Counted from the stretch's first letter, positions 17,511-25,970 are shown. The stretch: 32,050 bases of DNA from Thermoanaerobaculia bacterium (GCA_945787525.1 CALZJC010000002.1:1-32050); one strand, 5' to 3'. Numbers and translations are program-made. Notes: generated from the sequence alone by a model not told the origin.

Positions 17511-18587
17511 TCAGATCCTCTCGCTGCGCCGTCGCAGGGGGGCGCGTCGAAGCGCCGTCAGATCGGCGGCACCGGCGCAGAACATGGCGATCTCGAGCTC
17601 ACGCACCACGCGCGCGGCGCGAGCCACCACCGCTTCGGCGGACTCGTTGGCGGCCTCCAGGAAACGCTGCGCCAAACCCACCAGGTCGGCGCCAAAGGCG
17701 ATCGCCTTGGCTGCATCGAGCCCGTTGCGCACGCCACCGCTGCCGATGACGGTGGCGCCGGGGATCGCCGACAGCTGGCGGATCGACAGCGGTGTCGGCT
17801 CGCCCCAGTCGGCAAACAGCTCACCGATATCCGCCTCGCCCGACCGTGCAGCCTCGATCCGGGCCCAGCTCGTGCCGCCGACCCCAGCGGTGTCGAAGAT
17901 CTCGACGCCCACCTCGAGCAGCCGGCGCGCCGTCGCCGCCGACAAGCCGCAACCGATCTCCTTGACGATGACCGGCACATCGAGCCGGCTCACCACGTGG
18001 CCGATCTTGGCCGCCAGCCCCGAAAAGTCGCACTGCCCCTCGGGCTGAATGGCCTCCTGCAGCGGGTTGAGGTGAAAGACCAGCGCGTCGGCGTCGATCA
18101 TCTCCACCGCCGCCCGGCACTGGTCGAGGCCAAAGCCGTAGTTGAGCTGCACCGCCCCCAGGTTGGCCAGAATCGGCACCGAAGGGGCTTCGGCTCGCAC
18201 GCGGAAGCTGTCCGCCAGCGACGGGTCCTCGATCGCGTTGCGTTGCGACCCGACGCCGAGGGCGATGCCGGCCTCTTCCGCCGCCCGCGCCAGATTGCGG
18301 TTGATCCGCATCGCCTCGTCGGTGCCGCCGGTCATACAGGAGATCAGCAGCGGCGCTCGCAGCGCGCGTCCCAGGAAGCTCGTCGAGATGTCGATGTCGG
18401 CGTAGTCGATCTCCGGCAGGGCCGCGTGCTCCAGCTCCCAGGCGTCGAAGTAGCTGCCAGCCACCTGCATTCGCCGGTCGAGCGCCAGCGCGATGTGCTC
18501 CGCCTTGCGATCGCGCTCCTCGGGCTCGCCGGAGGCGGTTGGCGGGTCAGGCGGCGCCACTGGAGACTGCGGCTTCATCGTTGGCAT
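17511..18587 (-). CDS. fni: Isopentenyl-diphosphate delta-isomerase type 2
   Basis: RKAEHIALALDRRMQ; LLISCMTGGTDEAMRINRNLARAAEEAGIALGVGSQRNAIED; GVEIFDTAGVGGTSWARIE; ATVIGSGGVRNGLDAAKAIAFGADLVGLA. Confidence 0.95.
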   Translation of the reverse strand: MPTMKPQSPVAPPDPPTASGEPEERDRKAEHIALALDRRMQVAGSYFDAWELEHAALPEIDYADIDISTSFLGRALRAPLLISCMTGGTDEAMRINRNLARAAEEAGIALGVGSQRNAIEDPSLADSFRVRAEAPSVPILANLGAVQLNYGFGLDQCRAAVEMIDADALVFHLNPLQEAIQPEGQCDFSGLAAKIGHVVSRLDVPVIVKEIGCGLSAATARRLLEVGVEIFDTAGVGGTSWARIEAARSGEADIGELFADWGEPTPLSIRQLSAIPGATVIGSGGVRNGLDAAKAIAFGADLVGLAQRFLEAANESAEAVVARAARVVRELEIAMFCAGAADLTALRRAPLRRRSERI

Positions 18588-18635
18588 CGGTTCATGGCTC
18601 GCGGGCGCGAAGCAGCGAGAGGCGGACCAATTATC

Positions 18636-19988
18636 TTACTTTGGCGGCGAGGAGGCCGCCAGCGGTGCCAGGGCTTCGTCGAAGCGCACCGGCCCGCTCA
18701 GCGGCAGCCGCGGATCGTCCGTCATCAGGAAGCCCAGGCTGGCGGCGCGCTCCAGGGAGCCATGGGTCCAGCGCAGCCGGCCACCGGTCAAACGCGCCGC
18801 GCGCTCGGTCTTGCGCGCCCCGAACATATGCCCCGGGCCGGTCGAGCAGAGAACCGATGCCGGGTTGTCCACCAGCTCGAAGCTACGCGCCAGCCGGTGC
18901 AGCGCGTCGGGGTAGCGATGATCCGCGGTCGCCTCGAACCACCAGCGGTCGTCGCGCCACGAGCCGTCCGCCAGCTCGCCGTACTGCAACGGATCGCCGC
19001 CCCCCGGCCGGTAGCGCCATTCGGTACCGGCAGGTCCTGCGCGACGTTCGAACGACGCTTCGCCATCATCGTCCACCACCACCCATGACCCGGGCTCTCG
19101 GCGCACGCACAGATCGACGCCGTCGATTGCCGCGACGACGCTGGCCACCTCCGGCTCCATGCCCTCCGCGGTGTAGATCTCGAAGCTCGAGACCAGGCCG
19201 AAGGGCGTCAGCGCCACGTCGCGGGGGCCTTCGAGACGCCGGCGATAGCGAAAGCCGGCTTCGCGCAACCCGCGCTTGACCGGCTTGAAGACGTTGCGCA
19301 GCGGCTCACCTCCTGCCAGACCGTGATCCGAGAACAGCAGGACGTAGAACGGTCGCTGCCGGCGGGCCTCCGCCAGCATCTGTTCGAGGTCGGCCAGCAC
19401 GCCTTCGAACGCCTGCGGCCCCTGGAGATGCGCCAGGGTGTCGGTCGCGCCGTTGTAGACGTAGAAGACCGGCTTGTCCGAGCGCAGGAACGCGGCGATG
19501 GCGCGCTCGAACCAGCCGCGGGTCGCCTTGGCGGGCCGCAGGGCGGCCAGCATCCTCCGCGCCGGGCTCTTGCGGTTCCAGTCGAAGTAGTCGCGCCACT
19601 CGAACGGGATGCGGAAGTAGCTGAATAGCATGCCGCCCACCACCTGGCGTCGCTGCCAGTCGAAGAAGCGCGCCTCATAGCCGGGCGACTGCTCGAGCCC
19701 CAACGGGCGCAGGATGCCGCCAAAGGCGATACTGGTGGTCGAGGGGAAGCTGCTGATCAGCGGCACCGGCCCGCGCAGCCCGGCCAGCACACGGCGCTCG
19801 CCCCTCGCCGGGTCGGCGAACCGGGCCGCCGTGTCATAGGGCAGGCAGTCGAAGGCGATGACCAGGGTAGGTGGCGGTTCCTCCACCGCCCCGCCGGCAG
19901 GAGCCACAACCATCACGAGGGCGCCGACTAGAATCGACGCCAGCCCGCGGCCGGACCGACGGCCGCCTGACGCTCCGCCCACCGCCAT
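18636..19988 (-). CDS. Secreted alkaline phosphatase superfamily protein (type I phosphodiesterase/nucleotide pyrophosphatase-like)
   Basis: Signal-like segment LASILVGALVMVVAPAGGAVEEPPPTLVIAFDCLPYDT; FPSTTSIAFGG; YVYNGATDTLAHLQGPQAFE; VLLFSDHGLAGG. ATG at 19988 preferred over TTG at 20003. Confidence 0.8.
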   Translation of the reverse strand: MAVGGASGGRRSGRGLASILVGALVMVVAPAGGAVEEPPPTLVIAFDCLPYDTAARFADPARGERRVLAGLRGPVPLISSFPSTTSIAFGGILRPLGLEQSPGYEARFFDWQRRQVVGGMLFSYFRIPFEWRDYFDWNRKSPARRMLAALRPAKATRGWFERAIAAFLRSDKPVFYVYNGATDTLAHLQGPQAFEGVLADLEQMLAEARRQRPFYVLLFSDHGLAGGEPLRNVFKPVKRGLREAGFRYRRRLEGPRDVALTPFGLVSSFEIYTAEGMEPEVASVVAAIDGVDLCVRREPGSWVVVDDDGEASFERRAGPAGTEWRYRPGGGDPLQYGELADGSWRDDRWWFEATADHRYPDALHRLARSFELVDNPASVLCSTGPGHMFGARKTERAARLTGGRLRWTHGSLERAASLGFLMTDDPRLPLSGPVRFDEALAPLAASSPPK

Positions 19989-20004
19989 CTGCGCAAGATA
20001 CAAG

Positions 20005-20898
20005 ATGCCGGCCCGACTCGGTTCCGCTCACTCCCCTGCGAGGCGCGCGGCGCTGGTCGGCATTGCGGCGCTCGTGGCCAGCGTCGCGATCGCCGAACCG
20101 CCGCAGACGCTGGTTGCTCGTGGCGACGACGCCTGGGAGCGGCGAGCCGAGGGCCGCCGAGGCGATCGCGCCGACACCGGGCCGATCGGCGAGGCGGTCT
20201 CAGCCTACGAGCGTGCGCTCGAAGCCTCGCCCGACTCCATCGCGATCCGCGAGCGCCTGCTGCGCGCCCTCTACTTCCAGGGCCAGTACGCCGCGGACGG
20301 CCCGCCCAGGCGTGCCATCCACGCGCGGGGCCACGAGCTGGCCCAGGAGGGGATTGCTCGACTCTCCACCGGCCTCGGCCGGGCCACGCCGCTCGATGTG
20401 CGCTCGCCCGAAGAGACCGCCGCGGCCGTCGCCGATCGGCCCGAGTCGGCGGCGCTGTTCTTCTGGGCAGCGGGTCACCTGGGTCTCTGGGCCGAGATGA
20501 TCGGCAACTTCACCGCTGCCCGCCAAGGGGTGGCGGGCAGGATCCGGGACTACGCGAAGGCCGCTGTCCTGATCGATGAACGGTACGAGACCGCGGGCGG
20601 CCATCGCATCCTGGGAAGGCTTCACACAGAGGCCCCGCGCATCCCGTTGATCACCGGCTGGGTCGACCGCGACGTCGCGGTGGCCAGTCTCGAGCGAGCG
20701 CTGGCTCTGGCTCCGGGCGATCCGTGGAATCGCCTCTACATGGCGGACGCCCTTCTGCGCTTCAGGCCGCGACGGCGAGACGAGGCGGTGGCGATGGTCG
20801 AAGCGCTGATCGCCGATCTGCCGCGGCCCGGCAAGATCCTCGAGGACAGGAAGACCCTTGCCGATGCACGGCGACTGCTGGCCGAGACGCGTCGCTAG
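20005..20898 (+). CDS. Secreted/periplasmic TPR-like helical repeat protein
   Basis: ATG 20005: MPARLGSAHSPARRAALVGIAALVASVAIAEPPQTLVARGDDAWERRAE...AVSAYERALEASPDSIAIRERLLRALYFQGQYA; ALERALALAPGDPWNRLYMADALLRFRP. Confidence 0.65.
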   Translation: MPARLGSAHSPARRAALVGIAALVASVAIAEPPQTLVARGDDAWERRAEGRRGDRADTGPIGEAVSAYERALEASPDSIAIRERLLRALYFQGQYAADGPPRRAIHARGHELAQEGIARLSTGLGRATPLDVRSPEETAAAVADRPESAALFFWAAGHLGLWAEMIGNFTAARQGVAGRIRDYAKAAVLIDERYETAGGHRILGRLHTEAPRIPLITGWVDRDVAVASLERALALAPGDPWNRLYMADALLRFRPRRRDEAVAMVEALIADLPRPGKILEDRKTLADARRLLAETRR

Positions 20899-20899
20899 C

Positions 20900-21991
20900 C
20901 TAGGTAAACAGGAACTCGATCACGTCGCCGTCCGCCACCCGGTAGTCACGCCCCTCGGTGCGGAGCCGGCCGCGCAGGTGCAGCTCGTGCATGCTGCCCG
21001 CCGCCACGAGCTCTTCGGCGCTCGCCACCTGGGCACGCACAAAGCCGCGTGCCATATCGGTGTGCACGCTGCCGGCCGCCTGGCGGGCGCTGCTGCCGTC
21101 GGCGATCTCCCAGGCTCGCAGCTTGCCGTGAACGACGGTATAGAACCGGATCAGCCCCAGGTAGCGGAACGACGCCTCCACCAGCCGGTCGAGGCCGCTC
21201 GCCTGGATACCGAGCTCGACCATGAACTCGGCGCGCTCGGCGGGCTCCAGCTGGAGCAGCTCCCACTCGATCTTCGCCGAGATCGCTACCGCCTCGGGCG
21301 GCCGGCCAGCGGCCCCCAGGCCGGCGATCGCCGCCAGGGCCTTGTCTGGATCGCCCACCTCCTCCTCGCCGATGTTGGCCACGTAGAGCTGCGGCTTGGC
21401 GGTCAGCAGACCGAGCGCCTTCATCTGGCGCACGATCGTCTCCTCCAGCCCCAGCGACCGAAGCGGCTCGCCGCGCTCGAGGCACCGCCGCAGCTTCTCG
21501 AGTCGTTCGAGCTCGGCCGCCGCATGGGCCGGATCGGACTTGGCCTGCTTGCGCCGCTTGTCCAGCGCCTTTTCGACCAGCTCCAGGTCGGCCAGGGCCA
21601 GCTCGGTCTCGACGATGCCGGCGTCACGAACCGGATCGACGCTGCCCGTCACGTGTGCCACCTCGGGCTGGGCGAAGCAGCGCAGCACATGAGCCAGGAC
21701 GTCCACCTTGCGGATCTCGCCCAGGAACCTGTTGCCCAACCCTTCCCCCTTGTGAGCACCTTCCACGAGACCGGCGATATCGACGAAGCGGATCCTGCAG
21801 GGCGTCGTCTCCTGCGGCCCGAGGAGCTCGCGCAGGCGCTCGAGCCGCGGATCGGGTACCGGCACCATGCCGACGTTGCGGTCGATCGTGGTGAACGGGT
21901 AGGCAGACACATCCGCCGCGCCCGCCGTCAGCAGGTTGAAAAGCGTCGATTTCCCAGCATTGGGAAGGCCGATGATGCCGACGGCGAGCAT
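20900..21991 (-). CDS. ychF: Redox-regulated ATPase / Obg-family GTPase YchF
   Basis: MLAVGIIGLPNAGKSTLFNLLTAGAADVSAYPFTTIDRNVGMVPVPDPRL; FVDIAGLVEGAHKGEGLGNRFLGEIRKVD; C-terminal DMARGFVRAQVAS...EGRDYRVADGDVIEFLFT. Confidence 0.96.
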   Translation of the reverse strand: MLAVGIIGLPNAGKSTLFNLLTAGAADVSAYPFTTIDRNVGMVPVPDPRLERLRELLGPQETTPCRIRFVDIAGLVEGAHKGEGLGNRFLGEIRKVDVLAHVLRCFAQPEVAHVTGSVDPVRDAGIVETELALADLELVEKALDKRRKQAKSDPAHAAAELERLEKLRRCLERGEPLRSLGLEETIVRQMKALGLLTAKPQLYVANIGEEEVGDPDKALAAIAGLGAAGRPPEAVAISAKIEWELLQLEPAERAEFMVELGIQASGLDRLVEASFRYLGLIRFYTVVHGKLRAWEIADGSSARQAAGSVHTDMARGFVRAQVASAEELVAAGSMHELHLRGRLRTEGRDYRVADGDVIEFLFT

Positions 21992-22081
21992 GGTCGCGAA
22001 AAAAAACCGGCTCCGTTTGTCAGAAAAAGGGCCTCAGCGGCAACTAGGACTAGTGGAGGGCAGCGCCGTCGCTGATCTTCC

Positions 22082-22148
22082 GACCGACCCCAATTTTTCA
22101 GGGTCGGTCCAGCGAGCGCCGCAAGGCGCTAGGCGCGGTCCGACCCTG
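22082..22148. repeat. REP/BIME-like structured intergenic repeat with competing stems
   Basis: GACCGACCC (22082-22090) pairs with GGGTCGGTC (22101-22109). GGGTCGG (22101-22107) can alternatively pair with CCGACCC (22140-22146), enclosing AGCGCC-GCAA-GGCGCT (22115-22130). Confidence 0.6.
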
Positions 22149-22242
22149 TCAGGCGACTTCTCTCTGGGCGCTGTCCTCCCATTCGAACATCCCGGGCGGG
22201 CACTTCGGTGTCCGCCCGATCCCCTTTCGGCCAGCTGGAGGT

Positions 22243-23832
22243 TCATCGCTGCACCCTTCCGGTGCGCTCGAGCCGGTCGAGATGGGCGGCGATCTGCCTC
22301 TCGGCGAGGGGCCGGGCGGCCGGCGCGAGGTCCGGATAGACCTCGCCCAGCATTCCCGAGGGCTCCGACCGGCCACCTTCCCACGCCTCGAGCACCCTCG
22401 CCTCGCGCCACAACCGATGACGGGCGTAGGCGCGCAGCTTCTCCTCGGCGTCGCCCAGCACCGGGCCGTGCGCCGGGAACAGGAACCGCGGCCGCAAGCC
22501 GGCCAGGCGCTCCAGAGAAGCCAGGTAGTCGGTCATGTCGCCCTCCGGCGGGTCGATGACGATGGTGCCGAATCCGGCGACCATGTCACCGGCGATGAGC
22601 ACGTCCCGGCTCTCTTCCAGAAAGCACAGATGCCCCCGGGCGTGGCCGGGCGTGTGGATCACCCGCAGGGCAAAGGGCGGGTCGTCGCCCAGCTCGAAAC
22701 GCGCCCCCTCCTCCAATCGGCCATCCACGGCGACGCCCCGTTCGGCGAGCCGCTCGGCGGTCAGCGGGTGGCAGAGCACCGGGCAGCCCAGCCTGCGGCG
22801 CAGCCACTCCAGGCCGCCCACGTGGTCCGGATGATGGTGGGTGAGCCAGATGGCGATCACCCGCCGTCCCAGGCGCTCCCGAGCCGCGGTCAGCGAGGCC
22901 AGGAGCCGTTCCAGCTCCGCGGGGTGGGGGCAGCCGGGATCCACCAGCACCGCGTCACCGGTGCCCAGAAGGAAAGTGTTGGTCCGTGACGCCGGCGGCA
23001 GCGTCGGCGTGGGCAACGGAAACATCACCACCCCGGGAGTGAACTCCAGCCGGCGGTACGGACCCAGATTCGCCTCCGAGGAGTCCAGCAGGCGGCCGAT
23101 TCCGTCCTCCGGGCCGTCCTCCGCCAGTACGGTCAGCAGGTGCAGGATGGGCGGCGCGGCCAACAGCTCACCCCGCCGCCAACGCTCGAGCGCCCGCCGG
23201 GGCTCGATCCACTCCCCCAGCTCCGCCTCGCCGCCTGCCGCCACCGGCTGCCAACTGCGGCGGCTATCCCACTCCAGCAGGAAGAAGCGGTTGTCGAAAC
23301 GCAACGGGCCCAGCGGCGGTGTCAGCCAGCGTCCGGCGTAGACCAGCCGGTCGACGGCAATCTGCAGGCACAGGTCGGCAACGACATCGGCGAAGGTCGT
23401 CTCGCCCGCCAGCATCGCGCGCCTGGCCGCCGCCAGCCGTTCAGGCGACTCGCCCGCCAGCGGCAGGACACCGGCCTCCTCGAACAGCTCGCGCAGAGCG
23501 CAGGCCGCCACGCCCGGAGGCATCTCCGGCCCCAGCTCACCGACGCCGTCCAGCACCTTCTCCGGAATGCCCGCCGCGGGCGGGCCCAGCCCGAGTCCAG
23601 AGGGCTCGCCGTCGAGCTTCAGCTCGCTGTCCGCGCGCCCCAGTCCACCGCCCGGAAAGGCGAACCAACCACCCATGAAAGCCATCGAGCGCGCGCGCTG
23701 CACCCAGAAGACCTCCAGCCCGACGCCGGCCCGTCGCCAGAGCACCGTCGCGGCAGAGGCCCGAGGCGGCCGCGGCGGCGGCAGGGTTCCTCCGGCCGCC
23801 AGGGCCCGCTCGTAGAGGCTCGGCTCGGACAC
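22243..23832 (-). CDS. Fusion protein: N-terminal Nudix hydrolase-like domain + C-terminal metallo-beta-lactamase fold hydrolase
   Basis: N-terminal FMGGWFAFPGGGLGRAD...GVAACALRELFEEAGVL (Nudix box with a long insert); C-terminal LTHHHPDHVGGLEWLRRR...VIHTPGHARGHLCFLEESRDVLIAGDMVAGFGTIVIDPPEGDM...PAHGPVLG. Confidence 0.88.
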   Translation of the reverse strand: MSEPSLYERALAAGGTLPPPRPPRASAATVLWRRAGVGLEVFWVQRARSMAFMGGWFAFPGGGLGRADSELKLDGEPSGLGLGPPAAGIPEKVLDGVGELGPEMPPGVAACALRELFEEAGVLPLAGESPERLAAARRAMLAGETTFADVVADLCLQIAVDRLVYAGRWLTPPLGPLRFDNRFFLLEWDSRRSWQPVAAGGEAELGEWIEPRRALERWRRGELLAAPPILHLLTVLAEDGPEDGIGRLLDSSEANLGPYRRLEFTPGVVMFPLPTPTLPPASRTNTFLLGTGDAVLVDPGCPHPAELERLLASLTAARERLGRRVIAIWLTHHHPDHVGGLEWLRRRLGCPVLCHPLTAERLAERGVAVDGRLEEGARFELGDDPPFALRVIHTPGHARGHLCFLEESRDVLIAGDMVAGFGTIVIDPPEGDMTDYLASLERLAGLRPRFLFPAHGPVLGDAEEKLRAYARHRLWREARVLEAWEGGRSEPSGMLGEVYPDLAPAARPLAERQIAAHLDRLERTGRVQR

Positions 23833-23924
23833 CTCGAAAGAGTACCCCAGCAGCGCGTGGTGGCCGCAGCGCGCCGCGCGGGATGCTTGCCGCCGGCCGA
23901 GGCCGCGGATAGATTGGGCTCACC

Positions 23925-25076
23925 GTGCCGCGCCATCCCCGCGTCGCCGCCAGCGTCGAGTCCATGCCGGGCTCGGTCTATTCGGCTTTGGCCCATCGCC
24001 TGGCCACCCACCCCGGCGAGACCTACCCACTGCACGTGGGCGACACCTGGATGGAGCCGGCCGAAGGCTGTCGCATGGGCGACCTGTCGGTGGCCGAGCA
24101 CCCCGGCATGCACCGCTACGCCACGCCTCAGGGACTGCCGCGGCTTCTCGAGCTGGCCGCCGCCCGCATCGGCGAGCGCAGCGGCTCGCCGTGCACTCCC
24201 GCGCAGGTGCTGGTCGCCACCGGCGCCACCGGCGCCCTGGGAGCGATCGCCGGCGCGCTCATCGAGGACGGCGACGAAGTGCTGCTGGCAGCCCCCTACT
24301 GGCCGCTCATCTCGGGCATCGTGCGCTCGTTCCACGGCCGACCGGTACCCGTGCCCTTGATCGGCGAGGCCGGCTCGGCGGCGGCCGCGGTGGAGCTGTT
24401 CGAGAGCCGGCGCAGCGACCGCACGATCGCCATCTATCTCAACACCCCGAACAATCCCACCGGTGCGCTGATGCCGGGCGAAAGGCTGCGGTCGCTCGAC
24501 GAGTGGGCGACACGACACGATCTGTGGATCCTGGCCGACGAGGTCTACGAGGACTACGTCTACAGCGGCGAGCACGTGTATCTGCGCTCCATGGCGCCAG
24601 AGCGTACCTTCTCGGTGCACTCGTTCTCCAAGGCCTACGGCATGGCCGGCAATCGCTGCGGCTATCTGGCAGGTCCGCCGGAGGTCATGGGCGAGCTGCG
24701 CAAAGTCAGCACTCATACTTTCTACTCCGCGCCTACCGCGGCGCAGTTGGCCGGCATCCGCGCCCTCGAGGGCATCGCCGATGCCTGGCTTGCCGCCGCC
24801 GTCGAGCGCTACCGCGAGCTGGGGCGGGCGGCCGCCGCGCGGCTCGGAGTCGCGCCCCCGGGCGGCAGCACCTTCCTGTTCCTCGACGTCGCCGACCGGC
24901 TCGACGAGCGCGGCCTCGAGGGTTTTCTCGAAGACTGCGTCGACGAGGGCCTCTTCCTCGCCCCCGGCCCCAGTTTCGGGCCCTACCCGACCCACGTGCG
25001 GCTCTGCTTCACCTCGGTCGAGCCCCAACGGGTCGCCCGAGGTGTCGACGTCCTGGCGCGGCTTCTCGGACGCTGA
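23925..25076 (+). CDS. Pyridoxal-phosphate-dependent aminotransferase, class I/II
   Basis: YLNTPNNPTGALM; WILADEVYEDYVYSGEHVYLRSMAPERTFSVHSFSKAYGMAGNRCGYLAGPPE (PLP-Lys SFSKAYGMAGNRCGY). Confidence 0.93.
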   Translation: MPRHPRVAASVESMPGSVYSALAHRLATHPGETYPLHVGDTWMEPAEGCRMGDLSVAEHPGMHRYATPQGLPRLLELAAARIGERSGSPCTPAQVLVATGATGALGAIAGALIEDGDEVLLAAPYWPLISGIVRSFHGRPVPVPLIGEAGSAAAAVELFESRRSDRTIAIYLNTPNNPTGALMPGERLRSLDEWATRHDLWILADEVYEDYVYSGEHVYLRSMAPERTFSVHSFSKAYGMAGNRCGYLAGPPEVMGELRKVSTHTFYSAPTAAQLAGIRALEGIADAWLAAAVERYRELGRAAAARLGVAPPGGSTFLFLDVADRLDERGLEGFLEDCVDEGLFLAPGPSFGPYPTHVRLCFTSVEPQRVARGVDVLARLLGR

Positions 25077-25083
25077 GGCAGCG

Positions 25084-25106
25084 CCGGCGCGCTCGAAGCG
25101 CGCCGG
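25084..25106. terminator. Putative bidirectional hairpin between convergent genes
   Basis: CCGGCGCGCT-CGA-AGCGCGCCGG: 10-bp perfect stem with 3-nt loop, immediately after the aminotransferase stop (25076) and upstream of the nitrilase stop (25140). No T-tract. Confidence 0.5.
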
Positions 25107-25139
25107 GGAGAGAGGGGGACCTCCTTAGCCTGCCCTTGG

Positions 25140-25970
25140 CTAGAGGCGCCGGTGGTCTGCCACCGGCAGCGCTGCGCGCACCTGGCGCACCCGGTCGAGA
25201 TCGATCTCGGCCAGCGCCAGGCCAGGACCGTCGGGCGCCATCGCCACGATGTGGCCCCAGGGATCGACGATCATGGCGTGGCCAAAGCTCTCCCGCAGGC
25301 CCTGGTCGTCGTGACGGCCCCACTGGGCCGGGGCCAGAAGCCAGCACTGGCTCTCGATCGCCCGCGCCCGCAGCAGCGGGTGCCAATGATCGCGGCCCGT
25401 GGTCAGGGTAAAGGCCGAAGGCACGGTGAGGATCTCCGCCCCGAGCTCCACCAGCCGCCGGTAGAGCTCGCCGAAACGCAGGTCGTAGCAGATGGTCAGC
25501 CCGACGCGCCCGAGCTCGGTCGCGGCCACCACCAGCTCCTCGCCCGGGGCGACGGTCTCGGACTCGGTGAACCGGACGTCCGGCGACAGATCGACGTCGA
25601 AGAGATGGATCTTGCGATAGACCGCGAGACGCTCACCGTCCCGCCCGAACAGCACCGAACTGTTGTGACAGCGGCCGGCGTCGCCACCGCGCTCGTTGAA
25701 AGAGCCCAGCAGCAGATGGATCCCGAGCTGCCGGGCGAGATCGGCGAACCGCTCGCAGGTCGGCCCCTCGAGGCCTTCGGCGCGCCGCACCTTCTCGCCA
25801 TGCGGGCCGAGGAAGTTGGTGTTCTCGGGGGTCGCTACAAAGCTCGCGCCGGCACCGGCGGCGCGCTGCGTCAGCTCCCTCGCCGCGCGCCAGTTGCGCT
25901 CCGCGTCAGAGGTCGAGTTGAGCTGTAGGACGGCCGCCACGAAGCGGCGGTCATTGGCGGTGACGGACAT
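25140..25970 (-). CDS. Carbon-nitrogen hydrolase (nitrilase superfamily, Nit/amidase-like)
   Basis: E-K-C triad contexts: VATPENTNFLG, AVYRKIHLFDVDL, VGLTICYDLRFGELYR. Confidence 0.93.
   Translation of the reverse strand: MSVTANDRRFVAAVLQLNSTSDAERNWRAARELTQRAAGAGASFVATPENTNFLGPHGEKVRRAEGLEGPTCERFADLARQLGIHLLLGSFNERGGDAGRCHNSSVLFGRDGERLAVYRKIHLFDVDLSPDVRFTESETVAPGEELVVAATELGRVGLTICYDLRFGELYRRLVELGAEILTVPSAFTLTTGRDHWHPLLRARAIESQCWLLAPAQWGRHDDQGLRESFGHAMIVDPWGHIVAMAPDGPGLALAEIDLDRVRQVRAALPVADHRRL

Noticed and set aside
16278-19088. 936-aa plus-strand ORF, the longest in the track
   Set aside because: Antisense to well-supported HMGR, fni and phosphodiesterase genes. Composition (Arg/Gly/His-rich, no motifs) is typical of a GC-rich shadow frame.
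21998-22026. A-rich tracts (CGAAAAAAAACC and CAGAAAAAGG) upstream of ychF, considered as a terminator U-tract or promoter
   Set aside because: No GC-rich stem directly adjoins them in the correct orientation; insufficient evidence.
20858-22075. 405-aa plus-strand ORF
   Set aside because: Antisense to ychF.
22149-22376. 75-aa minus ORF ending GRTPKCPPGMFEWEDSAQREVA
   Set aside because: The tail looks protein-like, but the ORF overlaps the Nudix/MBL 3' end in another frame and the repeat region; no support for expression.
23619-25028. 469-aa minus-strand ORF
   Set aside because: Antisense to the aminotransferase, with low-complexity translation.
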